This document shows, piece by piece, positions 32,901-44,070 of a stretch of 64,000 bases of DNA; the first letter of the stretch is position 1, and each line of letters starts with the position of its first letter. The translations under genes and the position numbers were made by a program. The DNA is from Membranipora membranacea (taxonomy: Eukaryota; Bryozoa; Gymnolaemata; Cheilostomatida; Membraniporidae). Location: positions 13,268,001 to 13,332,000 of the forward strand of contig OU612073.1 of NCBI GenBank assembly GCA_914767715.1, given 5' to 3'. The notes beneath the pieces are model-generated. The model was not told where the DNA came from and made no database searches. It worked only from the letters and a program-made list of their open reading frames with translations.

Positions 32901-34860
32901 AGTGATTGCAAAAAAAGTCCTTATGATTTGCATGATGACAACACCATACAGCTAATCAGTTTAATGGTAAGCAGAACAGGTGATAAATCTTATCCTTGTA
33001 TTCATGCTTTGCAGTAGAATACAACAACCCAAAGAATCTGGTAGATTCTGGTCTCACCTACATGATGCAATCTGGCAGAAGGTTCAGGACTTCCCTCAGG
33101 TAGTGAGTGAGGGAAATTATGTACTAAAACCTTGCCACACTTACTACTACCAGGTTCGAGGAGTGAGTGAGTTTTATTATTATTTGTAATTAAGTTATTA
33201 GTTATGTTTTCTAAATTTAGTTTCACTCTTTTGCAATGTCAGATAATTTATGTCATAGCCTACATAAGAGGTAGGTCTTTGGCGACTATACAATGAAAAA
33301 GAGCAGGCTGCATGACACTAATGAATGACAAGAATTATGAGCTATAACCCAATGACGAAATACACATTTGGTCTTCGCACAATTATGGCAGTTTTGATAA
33401 TTCATTCAGGGCCTAAATACAGAAGCCTTAATTACAGCAATGCCATGTTTTTTAAGTTTGAAATCAATACTTCTGTACAGACAACCATCCACGATAGTCA
33501 AAACAATGATCTAATTCATTATGTGCATTGAGACTATTTTGTGTTGTGAGGCATTCACACTAGAAAAGTGTTGCTCAGCGTCTGAGCCAGGTGATGCAAC
33601 TCTGCTGCCAAGTAGGCTGCCAACTATTTATATGGCAGTATCTGTATAAGTTTCAATGTATTGGATACAATTATTTTGTTACTAGGACAATTGCTATGGT
33701 CTTACATAGTCCAATGTTACTTTTTTCCCTACAAGATGTTGAAATCTTACATTAGAAAAAAAGAATTCACAAAATTGCACCATAAGTATAGAATCTGCCC
33801 CATGGGGTGATATTTCACCTTAATCATTATCAAAGACTACTAAAAACACTTACCAAGAATAATTGTCATTGAGAGGAGAGGGGAGGCCCAAGTTTGATTT
33901 ATAGAAGGTAACATTTTGTCCAATAATATAACATTGCATAGCTCTTAACCTGGAAATTTAAGATCTACATTGGCACATTTGATATGATGGTTAGTTTTCT
34001 GGTAATGGGGAGAGATAATAAAAATAACACAAAATGGCTAAGGCTTTACCTCTTTATCACATTGAATCAAATAAAGAACCAATTATTTATGATAGGGCGA
34101 TAAAATTCTCGGAATAGCATTCCTAGACATAAACTATGATTCTCGTGGAGAAGACTCTCATCCCGATAAGCCCACGGCATTGGATGTGTATCTGGTATTT
34201 TCCTTTCTACACCATAGTTTGTTCTCTTTTCATTGCTAGAGAAATCTTGCCACATACATACATACATACGACTTATTCAGCAGTAGCCGGCAGAGATAAG
34301 CGGCTTTATTCACAGCTTCGGGTGCTACCAAATAGCAGACCATATGTATTACTACTATTGTCGAAAATGCAAAACAAAATTGAATCCATCCCTGCAAATC
34401 TTCTCATTTCTGTGACATTTGTCTCAGCTTCATGGTTTGCATAGCAGGAAACCACCATGTATTACGTCAAAGGAGTCCTTAGCATCTGCATCACAATGAT
34501 GTCAATCAACTGTTCAGAATAATGAGAAATTAGCAAAAAACTCAATCTCAATTCCTATGTTCTACTATAACAATAAAATACAAAAAATAATACAGAGATT
34601 ATCAAATGTATAAACTGGTTGCCACTGTGTGCATCATCGACATCACAATTTCCACCAGTCATGTTCTTAAAATATGTGATATTACGAATCATTACTTATT
34701 TTTTAGGAAGTTGTGTTTTGTGATTTATTAAAAATTCAGACAACATATGAGTGTTGCAATTTTGGACATGTTTGCCAATTTATGATAATCATTATACAAA
34801 ATCTTGTTTAAATAATTATTATCAAGGCTATGAATTCCAATAAGGACCAATAAAAGGCTT
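26940..34860. other. Intergenic region without recognisable genes
   Basis: About 7.9 kb. 26.9-31.2 kb is duplicated in B, with B lacking about 27.92-29.32 kb. 31.2-34.9 kb has no partner here. Only short, unsupported open frames occur. A diverged direct repeat is at 29455-29640 and 29735-29930 (landmarks aacctacttag, gcctgtgggct, ttgaaattgtt). A short cata microsatellite lies at about 34254. Confidence 0.5.
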
Positions 34861-34875
34861 GGGTTACAGCTCAAG

Positions 34876-34884
34876 CGATATAAA
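34876..34884 (+). promoter_or_regulatory. Possible TATA box of S1
   Basis: gatataaat about 85 bp upstream of the S1 start codon, in the right orientation and at a distance that allows a short 5' UTR. Sequence match only. Confidence 0.4.
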
Positions 34885-34964
34885 TCTAAGAAAAGTTACA
34901 CAGAAAATTAGAATTTGATACATCAGTCATTGACAGGAGCTTGTTTTTCTGACTTGACTACAGT

Positions 34965-35567
34965 ATGAGGAGAGATCAAATTATTTTGTTAGTAATTTTT
35001 GCCACAGCATGGTTTCTTCCTGCTGACACTCTGGAACCTGTCAAATTCAGGACATGCAAATTTCCTTATCCCAAGAAATCAGGTTAGTCTTCCATGAGAT
35101 AATTGGGTTGTGATGAGGGAACCTCAATTTAATTTTGCTCCCTCACACTCACTTACAAATTCTGCCTGGCACATCTATTTGAACACATAAGGTGAAATAT
35201 GTTACAACCAATCTTTTAAATTCCATTTCTAGACATGTACTGGTTAGCTCCTGTGAGAACAAGGATGACTTGGTATGACTGCAGGGACATTTGCCAAGAC
35301 TTCAGCACTAATGGAAGGACAATTTTTGCATACCTGGCATTCGATGACCTCAGATGTAGTTCTAGGCTCTGCCCAGAGGACTACATGCATGGTGATAAAA
35401 CCAATTTGTTGCTGAGCCACATGGGATACAGAGATCCGGGTTCTGGAAAACGCGAAAAGGCGGAAAATCAGATTCATCTCGGAAAATCGTTTTTCACCTT
35501 GAATTTCATGATGATGCTAAAAAAAACTCCTGGAAAGACATTGAGACATCACCACTGTCTCATATGA
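34965..35567 (+). CDS. Secreted Cys-rich family member with altered C-terminus (S1)
   Basis: Exon 1 is 34965-35082 (118 bp, TCAG/GTTAGT donor). Exon 2 is 35233-35567 (acceptor CATTTCTAG), giving 150 aa. The signal peptide is about 21 residues (MRRDQIILLVIFATAWFLPA). Family marks kept: R-T-C, D-M-Y-W-L-A, Y-D-C-x3-C and L-C-P-E-D-Y-M-H-G. Differences from S2: the C-A-C pair is C-S-S, and after G-Y-R-D-P-G-S-G the frame enters a non-family AT-rich repeat that supplies the last about 45 residues, so the two C-terminal family Cys are gone. An AATAAA lies 23 bp after the stop. It may be a working, shortened gene or a gene damaged by the repeat insertion. It is the only family member on the plus strand. 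Confidence 0.62.
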
Positions 35568-35905
35568 GTGTTTATGGTAAAAATCAAGCAATAAAAATAA
35601 TTTTTTTTGGAAATGCGGAAAATATTTTTTTCCTCAAAAATTGATCTCAATGCGTAGAAAATGAACTGTAACCCATTAAGATATCATCCCCATCTTTTAA
35701 CGGCCTAAATTTCAGGTTCTTTCATTTATGGAAAACGCGGAAAATCGTTTTTCACCTTGAATTTCATGATGATGCTAAAAAAAAATACTAAAAAGACATT
35801 GAGACATCACCACTGTATCATATGATCGTTTTTGGTAAGAATCAAGTGATAAAAATAATTTTTTTGGAAAATGCGGAAAATATTCTTTTCCTCAAAAATT
35901 GATCT
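35440..35905. repeat. Direct repeat of about 175 bp, two copies
   Basis: The copies at about 35445-35640 and 35730-35900 share ggaaaacgcg, aaaatcgtttttcaccttga, catgatgatgct and tttttggaaaatgcggaaaa. The first copy overlaps the 3' end of S1 coding sequence. Confidence 0.8.
35591..35596 (+). terminator. Possible polyadenylation signal of S1
   Basis: AATAAA about 23 bp past the S1 stop, inside the first repeat copy. Motif match only. Confidence 0.35.
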
Positions 35906-36659
35906 GTCTGGAAAGTAACGATATTGACTTTGGACCCCTACTTTTAACTTATTCTTGCAAGCCTCAGTCCCCAAGGCCAATGGTTTTGGGACAGGACATT
36001 TGGAGCTTCTACGATAAGCCTAGTATAGTCAATTGAAGTCTGAAAGAATGTGAACTTTTTACATAATGCAGCACTTGGTGCGGAATTTGTTTGGTACCTC
36101 ACGGTCATCTTCATGCAAAATAAATGATCGTCCTGAAGTTTTTTTTCATTTTTACATATCTCACAGAATTTATCTGGCACATCAGATTCATACCTATGTG
36201 GTTTGTACGATTGTATTATTCAACATAAATGTTCTCAGGGAATATTTGTCTGTCAATACTGTGGATTTTTAATGTGATCTCAAGGAATATTTGTATAATT
36301 AAATTGAGTTTATCAACTTTTTTTACAAATAATAATCAAAGTCATTGAGATATATAAGACCAAGCACAAGTTAAAGACATTTTCATATGAGCTTTGAAAA
36401 CTCTATGTTGTTGAAAATAGCTGTTCAGTATCTCTGTTATTTTAAATCTTTGTTGTTGATTCAAAAGAACAATTCTAGCGTCTTATACCTTTGTTATAAT
36501 GCCTAAAATCAGCATATTCATGATTGGTTCTTAAAAAGTTTATAGTGTCTGATAAATTACTGTACTATTCTAAACATTAACTTGGGTGAACACTTCTATC
36601 AAATGAAATGAGAATGTTTACCCTTTGGCAGAAGCTGGAGCTTTCAAAGATATGAACCA

Positions 36660-38093
36660 AGTTAGAAAAACCTTTGGCCCGGGCCACATTGTAACTGACA
36701 TGTTCAATAGAGCATTAATAGAAGGTGTATTTCCTTCACAGTGGAAAACCGCAAGAGTAATTCCTATTCATAAGGGTGGAGACATCAAAGATCCATCTAA
36801 TTATCGCCCTATATCAATACTTCCTATGCTATCTAAGATTTTTGAGAAACATGTGAATTCCCAAATTCAAAAATATCTCACCATAAACAAACTTCTTCAC
36901 AAATTACAATGCGGATTTAAAGAAGGTTATTACTGTGTTGATTCCCTACACAAACTCATTTCTGACTGTTTGTCAGCAAGATCAGATGGTCACTTTGTTG
37001 CTATGATGTTTTTGGATTTCAAAAAAGCTTTTGACTGCGTCGACCATAAAATTCTTCTGAAAAAATTGACGATGTACGGTATAACGGGCAAACTGCACTC
37101 TCTCATAAAATCTTTCCTAACAGATAGGACACAATTTGTAGCTATACAACAAGGTGCAAAAAGTTCAAAAATGCTTCCAATAGACATTGGTGTCCCCCAA
37201 GGCTCAATTCTGGCACCAAGTTTATTCCTCATATACGTCAATGATCTTTTATCCTACAAAATACATTCCATGGCATTTGCCAACGCTGATGATACAGTTT
37301 TCGTATCAAAATCTGACAACTTTGATACACTTAATGATTTATGTGATACTGATCTACACTTGATAGAAAGTTGGTGTAGGAATAATAGGATGTTGATAAA
37401 CATAAAAAAATCTCACTATATGCTTGTACACTCCTCTCATAGAGCCACATCTCTAGATTTAGATCTAAAAATTAACCATAAAAGACTAAACCGAAATGCC
37501 AATACCAAACTCCTTGGCTTTACTTTGAATGACTCATTGACATGGGACGATCATGTAGACCAGATTTGCACCAAAATAAACAAAAGTTTGGCATTATTCC
37601 AGAAATGCAGGGCATTCCTAGATGGTAAATCATCTCATAACTTTCATTTCCAGTATGTCTTTTGTCATATGATATATGGCATCCGCATATATGGCAACCT
37701 ATCACCACAATATATTCTTGAAAGAACATACTTGCTCCAAAAGAGGGCTTTCCGCCTAAAAGCAAATGTCAACCACATACCATATCATCTAATACATACA
37801 AAAGATTAACATACATCTCTTGATCTGATTCCTTTTCCTCTCCTTGCTGGTCATTTCACCTGTATTTTTGATTTCAAATTTTGCATTTGATTGCACCTGA
37901 CTTTCTTTTGGAAGGCTTTATTCCAGCTAGCTCTAAAACCTTTTTTAGAGACAAATACCTATTACATTATCACATTGATCAATTAAGACAAAAAATCACT
38001 ACAACTTTTAACTCTTTACCAATTCAGATACGCTCAGCAACCAAACTTACTCATTTTAAACAACAACTATCAGAGCACTTTATATCCTATTAA
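36660..38093 (+). pseudogene. LINE reverse transcriptase, 5'-truncated and frame-broken
   Basis: An open frame to 37809 covers RT blocks in order: WKTARVIPIHKGG, NYRPISILP, CGFKEGYY, MMFLDFKKAFDCVDH (motif A with the catalytic Asp), VPQGSILAPSLFLIYVNDL and A-F-A-N-A-D-D-T-V-F (motif C). Motif C normally reads F/Y-A-D-D; here the aromatic residue is Asn, so activity is doubtful. The frame then breaks. The C-terminal part resumes at 37881-38093 with FNSLPIQIRSATKLTHFKQQ, a usual ending of jockey/CR1-like ORF2. No endonuclease domain or ORF1 lies upstream. No clear poly(A); a caataaaagtatac stretch follows at about 38193. Dead copy. Confidence 0.88.
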
Positions 38094-38439
38094 TTCTTGT
38101 TACTTGAGTATTTTTTCTTTTTCTCTCCCCTTAAGTTTTTTCTTTTTTGTTCTGTCACTGCATGAAAAAAATTTCTAAAGATGATGTAGAATGACAATAA
38201 AAGTATACAAATAATAGGTTGATAAATAATAGCAATTGCACTGTTCAGGTATTATAATGCATTGTTTTGTAAACAACTCCATATTGATTGATTGATTTAT
38301 TCAAACAAGAAATAAAATTTCTCGATAAAAGTTTTGGTGCTGTGTAGTTATAAAAAATACCAACATAACTGCACATAAAATTCACTATCATAAAAGCAAA
38401 AATATTGATCAATAAACATTTATGAAAAATTATTGTAAC

Positions 38440-39059
38440 AGGTTCCCATTAAACTGTAATCAATTACATGTTTGAAGTATACATCGCCCTCGGGCTTGCA
38501 GGAATATGTGAGAAGTGCAGGAAAGTATTTTGTATTACTTTCCATACTGTTGACATCTCCGCATAGGCTCAGCAATAGGTTCAGTTTATCACCATGCATT
38601 TAGTTCTCTGGACAGAGTCTGCAGGCACATCTGCTATCATCAAAAGATGGATAGCCAAATATCCTTATCCCGTCGGTCCCAAAATTATGTTGACAACTGT
38701 CAAAGCAGTCGGATAATGATATAAATACTTTTTCTGTTTGGGCCAACCAATACCTCTCTAAAAACGAATAACAGGTATTATTAATATCTCAAATTATCAA
38801 CTTGTGAAAGATGAACATTAACAAATTTTATATTATAGCAATGAATGTATGCAAATGCACATTACAAGCTAAGCAATTTCAACAAGTATACATAGACGCC
38901 TTTGGTTCTTAAGGCTTGGATACGGCTACAAGAAAACTTGCGCGGCTTTTGAGTAGAAAATGGATTACCAGTCCTGAGTTTGGTTATGCTTTCAACGCCT
39001 GCATGAATCAATGAGATGATGACAAGAGTTGCAAATAAAATTATTCTAGTTCTTCTAAT
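38440..39059 (-). pseudogene. Secreted Cys-rich family member, broken (S4)
   Basis: The exon 1 region (about 38941-39059) aligns with S2 without gaps, but the start codon is ATT, the R-T-C Cys is Gly, and the donor CCAG/GTGAG has become CCGCGCAAG. Exon 2 (from 38757) keeps many family residues but has TAA in place of the Tyr of P-E-D-Y-M-H-G. The C-terminal Y-S-C-K-P-E-G-D-V-Y-F is still intact. Four separate lesions make this a clear pseudogene. Confidence 0.85.
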
Positions 39060-40679
39060 TTCTAATCATTGGAAAAAGATATGTCTGATCAAGGATAGGC
39101 CACAGTTGATTTTGATTTGCTTGGTCTCTTTTCATTCCTTATATATTACAGAAGGGCTAATCCTAGATCATCTGTAGTAGTCATGATTTACCTTATGTTT
39201 TGGGTGTTGTTAGGAATAATCATGATTACGAGTTTGTGGTGAAATAACAAAGTATCCTTTTGTCCGAAGAAAAGTTTAACCTCAAGATTTACATTCCCTT
39301 TTTTTGCAGGTGTTGCAGGATCCTTGGAAAGTTTATCAGAGTTATCCTTTGTTTTTGGAGGTTTTATTTTATTTTATCTCTTTTTTAAGACTTTATTGGC
39401 ATAATTTTCATTCTCAATGAATGATTTACAATATTAGCCCTGACAAGAAAAAAAAAATTGATAGTAGATTAAAAAAAAGATATTATCATGTTATCTGTGA
39501 AAAATAATGTTTGGAAGAATGAATTTTCAATAAACTGACAACCAGAGTGGCAAGCAAGGTTGAAGGTAGACTGTTATAACAGGACACTATAATATTGTCC
39601 AAAAGATTATTTGTTAACCTAACAAAGCATGGAAAGGACCCTGAAACTATGTGTACTGTAGAGATTACAAAGTTTTCAACCTGAGTCTGAACACAGGTTG
39701 CAATGGTCAAGCTGTTCCACATTATTATGTAATTCGAATACATTTTGGAATGATCACAATACATTTCCATATGATCTTAATAAAAAACTAATACTTGAAA
39801 GCTACTCTAGACCAAGCAGGTTTGTTCATTCAATTTTTTGCACCTGACACGATCAGTGATTTTCGCAATTTAAATATGTGGTTTATTCTGTGTCAATCAC
39901 TACACCTCTTTTTTGCTGAATTACTTACTTTGCTCATGCAAATTGACTATGATTATGGCATAATCCTTAGAATGGAAGTTGACTATTCCATCTTATTATA
40001 AGTTTTATTGTAACGCAAGTTTTTAAATGTTTTTTGTTGCAACTTAGCTGCAGTGTTCCTGATTACGTAAATTGAGAGGCTTAAAAGGACGTCATGGTTT
40101 CCCCTCAATCACTGCAACAGACTTGTGTTTCAGTAATCTTCTCAATCACCATGATCCTGTATGTTCACAATGAAAATTTCGTAGTTCACGGTTCTGTAGC
40201 GTCCCAATAACATAAGCTGCAAACTTTGAAAATAGAAAAATTATCCCAAGCTGTGCTAGAAAAATATTGATAGCGTTTAATTATGGTATGTTCAGATCCC
40301 AATATTAGCAAAGGGATATCCAGCTTGGATGCAGCAGTGATGCCTTTACACAAGTGTTCAAGGTAATAAATGTTTACAAATACCGAATGGAAGTGTAGCA
40401 TTTTCAAGAGTTTTATGAAATGCTTTCTTTCAGCAGGAACTTGTGGCAGCTTTTGTATTTGGCCAATTGTACCAGATTACTCCGAACAGAATTGACATGG
40501 TTTGGGTGTGCATTCAATGACAATGACATAATAGCATGCTCAGACACAACTAGATCAAGAATCTTGGTTTACTTCTCTTTCGCACCACACGTAATCAGGG
40601 ATTTTGTCAAAATTGTGGTGTGTTGGTGTCAGTCTTTACACCTCTTTGTTAATACGAAATCAAGTTTTTTTTTCAAGTT
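39060..40679. other. Flank of S4, diverged copy of the S2/S3 flank
   Basis: No gene. The ordered landmarks caatcactacacctc (about 39894), a cttaagctc-like stretch and ggttctgtagcgtccc (about 40190) match the flank right of S2 (7.6-8.1 kb) and S3. A related segment repeats near 40570-40650. This supports copying of gene plus flank. Confidence 0.5.
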
Positions 40680-41104
40680 TAGCCGCCGAGCTACTGATGC
40701 TTAATAGCTCATCAAAAATTTCATTGGATGTTACGTCATTTTATCAAGGAATTGGGGCCAAAAAATTGTTTTTAGAAAAGTGGATGGCTAAGACAATTTG
40801 ATTGCAAGAAACTTCTAAGCGGGTAGTTCTTAGTCTTAGAGGTATAGCTCATCATAGCTTATGGCTTAAAATAATAAATAAAGAGCCTAATATGATTTTT
40901 TACGTCACGTGATTATGTGCCTGATTTTTAAATCTGATGATAAAATGTCAAATTTTAATCACCAATTTGGGGCAGATAAAAATGTTGTGGTTAAGATTTT
41001 TGCTAGTTTCTTCTTGCTTTTTAAATGACGCCCGGAAAAACTTTCAGCAGTATAACTATTGTATCAAGATCAGCACGGATATAGGTTTTGTAACAATTTT
41101 ACAG

Positions 41105-41470
41105 AACATCAAACATACCGTTGAAATGACCACTATTGTTGCCACACCATTTCTTTTTGGAAGTTCTCACATACGAAGCCGCTTTGATTAAGCATGGTAC
41201 AAACAGGAAATGCCAACAGACCTTGGCACTGTGTATCAGTTTTCCACGAAAAGCGCACCACAGAACACCAAAAACAGCCAGATTGAGGGGGTTTATAAGG
41301 GAATTCTGTGGTGCGCAATTCAAGGAAAACTGAAAAGCAGTGCCAAATTGTGTTGGCATTTCTTGTATGTGTTATATTTGAACAAAGCGGCTTCGTATGT
41401 GAGAACTTCCGAAAAATGTTTTGTGAGCTCAGTAATGATCCTTTTGACAGCTTATTATAGGCCAGCAGCG
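41105..41470. repeat. Nested long palindrome
   Basis: Arms of about 170 bp centred near 41285: acatacgaagccgctttgat on the left and caaagcggcttcgtatgtga on the right. Same family as 2875-3230. Both strands give short similar open frames because the sequence is its own complement. Confidence 0.85.
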
Positions 41471-41536
41471 GCTATACAAGAAAGGCTCTAAAATTCACAT
41501 CCGTGTAAGTGTCTCAAACAGAAGAAATTGAAGACA

Positions 41537-42650
41537 GTATCTGGTGTAGTTTTTAATGGCCGTTCTGATGACGCATATGTACTATTTCACAAATGGGGCA
41601 AAAGGGGCGAATCCAAGTAAGAAACACGGAAAAGAGATAAAAAGGGCCTTTTTTACAATTTAACTTCTCTTGGCAAAGTTCATAGAATGAAGCAGTGTCA
41701 TTGAATTTTTTTTATCAATATCATGCATATCTTGAGTAGTCTTTGAGAAAATATCATACTGCTAAACCGAACGGTTGACGTTTTACAGACAAATTGTAGT
41801 CACCCCTCGAACAAAGTTGCGGCATCATAATAGGTTTTGCGCAAGTGTGCAAGAATAACAGTGATAAATATACTTTTCATGTCATTTTTCATGATTTGTT
41901 TATAAAAAGACCCCATTATAAAGTATCTGGTAGCAGTGTAATAATAAATTGGGAATATATGAGAAAAACAGATATACGTTTATGAAGTTTATTCTGGTAA
42001 AGCGTGTTATCTGATTGTATTTTAAATTTAATAGCCATTTTAAATTGCACATAGTATCACTGCTAAACCAAAGCAAAGAAAGGATGCAAATTCATACCAG
42101 TTTAAAGGTCAAGGTCTTCATCATTGGTACTTTGGTCATACTCATCTTGTGTTGTGTCGTCCTTGCCATTGTCGCATTGAAGGCAACCACACAATTGGGT
42201 ACAATGCAAATCGGCCTTCAAACATGAGCATCCACCGCTTTTGTCTGGGGTAGTTTTTTTATGGCCGTTCTGATGGCGCATATGTACTATTTTACAAATG
42301 GGGCAAAGGGGGCGGATCCAAGTAAGAAACATGGTACATAGAGCGTTTTTTACCATTTAACTTCTTTTGGCAAAGATCATAGAATGAAGCGGCGTCATTG
42401 AAATGTTTTTATCAACATCATGCATATCTTGAGAAGTTTTTGAGAAAATATCATACTGCTAAATCCATTTATTAACGTTTTACAGACAGATTGTAGACAC
42501 CCCTCAAACACAGTTGCGGCATGAAAATAGGTTTTGCGCAACCGTTCCAGAATAACAGCGATAAATATACTTTTTATGTGATTTTCATAATTCTTTTATA
42601 GGAAGACCCTATTATAAAATAACTGGAAGCCGTCTAAATATGATATGGGA
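41537..42650. repeat. Direct repeat of about 420 bp inside the element
   Basis: Copies at about 41537-41960 and 42244-42650 share atggccgttctgatg, cgcatatgtacta, caaatggggcaaa and tcatgcatatcttgag in order. The spacer 41970-42240 is unrelated. Confidence 0.85.
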
Positions 42651-43076
42651 ATATATGGAAAAAGTTCCAGGATCCAGTTAAGATGCGGAAAATAGGTAGA
42701 GTCCAGAAGCTACTTGCCAATGAGGGATCAAAAAATTGCCTAGAAAATGTTTTGACCACAACATCTTTAGCTGCCCTGGATAAATTGGTTTAAATTTTGC
42801 ATTCTATCATCAAATTTCAAGAGTCAGGCACAGTATGACGTGACGTAAAAAGTCACTTTAGGCTCATCATATAATATTTTAGTTTATGTTTGGAAATTTA
42901 TTGCAGGCAATTTTGCTGTGCCAGCCAATTTGCTAAAAACAGATTTTTGGCCTCATTTCTTTGATAAAATGACGCAACGTCATCTTATCAATTTGTTATT
43001 GAACTATGAAGCATCGGTAGCTTTCCAACGGTGTATAGAAAGTCAACATTTGCTCACCCCCGTGTCTCTACCTTAA

Positions 43077-44070
43077 TGGATACCCTATAATCTCCATGAT
43101 GCGTGAGTTTGCGTCATAATGTGTCGTGCTCACTTTTAAAAAAAATGAAGTAACGTAAAGCCGATTATCGTGCATAACCTTTCACATGACGGTAGTTCAG
43201 TTCATAACGTCTTTAAACTTTTTTGCCATAACTGGTTTACATGTATGATTTACTGTTGAACAGAATGATGTCAAAACCCTCATGATTTGCAATCATGTAT
43301 GTGGGGTAGTTTGTTATGTCCCCTCTCCCCCTTCCCTCCTCCGGAAAAAATGACATGGAATACTCTTTTGTAAAGCTCAACAGTCAATACCTTATTACCA
43401 ATTACACATGCGGTTGTTTAAGTTTTGTTAAAACAGACACACTATACATTATTCAGAAGCATCTTAGCAAGATGGAATTTACAAAGTGAACAATAAAAGG
43501 GTTGAGAATCAAATTAAGACAATTCATAAACAACTGCAGCATATATAACCAAATGATTTTGGATAAAATGATCAGTATTGTATAACCAATCAAATCAACC
43601 CAGAATACTGTGCGTCAAGGTTTGAGATGATCCACTCTCTGTAATAATCTGTACTTTGCACTTGTTGAAATTGTCTTTTTTTTTGCTGCTCATGTCTGAT
43701 TTGCATTGATATCATGGTGATGCAAATCTTGAGGTCTTTATTGATGCAACTTGGGTTTTCCACGCTTATGATAATTGAGAGGATTAGTCGAGGTTTTCCT
43801 TAATCCTTGTAAGAAAGATGTTAGCTTTCTAAAACATAGCAGGGGGCAAATTCAGACTTTTTTTCACAGTTCACGTAAGCATGAGTGTGATAAATGAATT
43901 TCTTTTTTATAATCCGGCTGCGTAATACCAACACACGACTATTATTAAGCAAAAGTTAAACAGTATGGCCCCTTGAGGATACAGATAACCTGTCTGGAAC
44001 AGGTCTAACTTTGTAGTGATGTCCATGCATTCTGCTGCAAAGATCAGCAATGCCATTTTCCCATTTGAAT
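43077..44070. other. Intergenic, nothing recognised
   Basis: No open frame of interest and no repeat partner noticed up to the start of copy B. Confidence 0.5.

Larger units (their letters stand above)
40680..43076. mobile_element. Large TTAA-flanked non-coding inverted-repeat element, copy 2
   Basis: The right end reads cccccgtgtctctacc then TTAA (43073-43076), the exact mirror of the left end of copy 1 at 2373. The left end (40680) lacks roughly the outer 50 bp but then matches copy 1 and, inverted, 42780-43050, including cattttatcaagga and tacgtcacgt. Inside are a nested palindrome (41105-41470), a direct repeat (41537-41960 and 42244-42650) and no transposase. About 2.4 kb. TTAA flanks are the piggyBac hallmark, but the terminus is not the usual CCC type, so assignment is open. 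Confidence 0.72.

Noticed and set aside
34136-34444. 102-residue plus-strand open frame
   Set aside because: No motif, signal peptide of usual form, splice context or paralogue; length is within chance for this composition.
41099-41491. Overlapping open frames on both strands
   Set aside because: The sequence is a long palindrome, so each frame reappears on the other strand; no motif or splice support.
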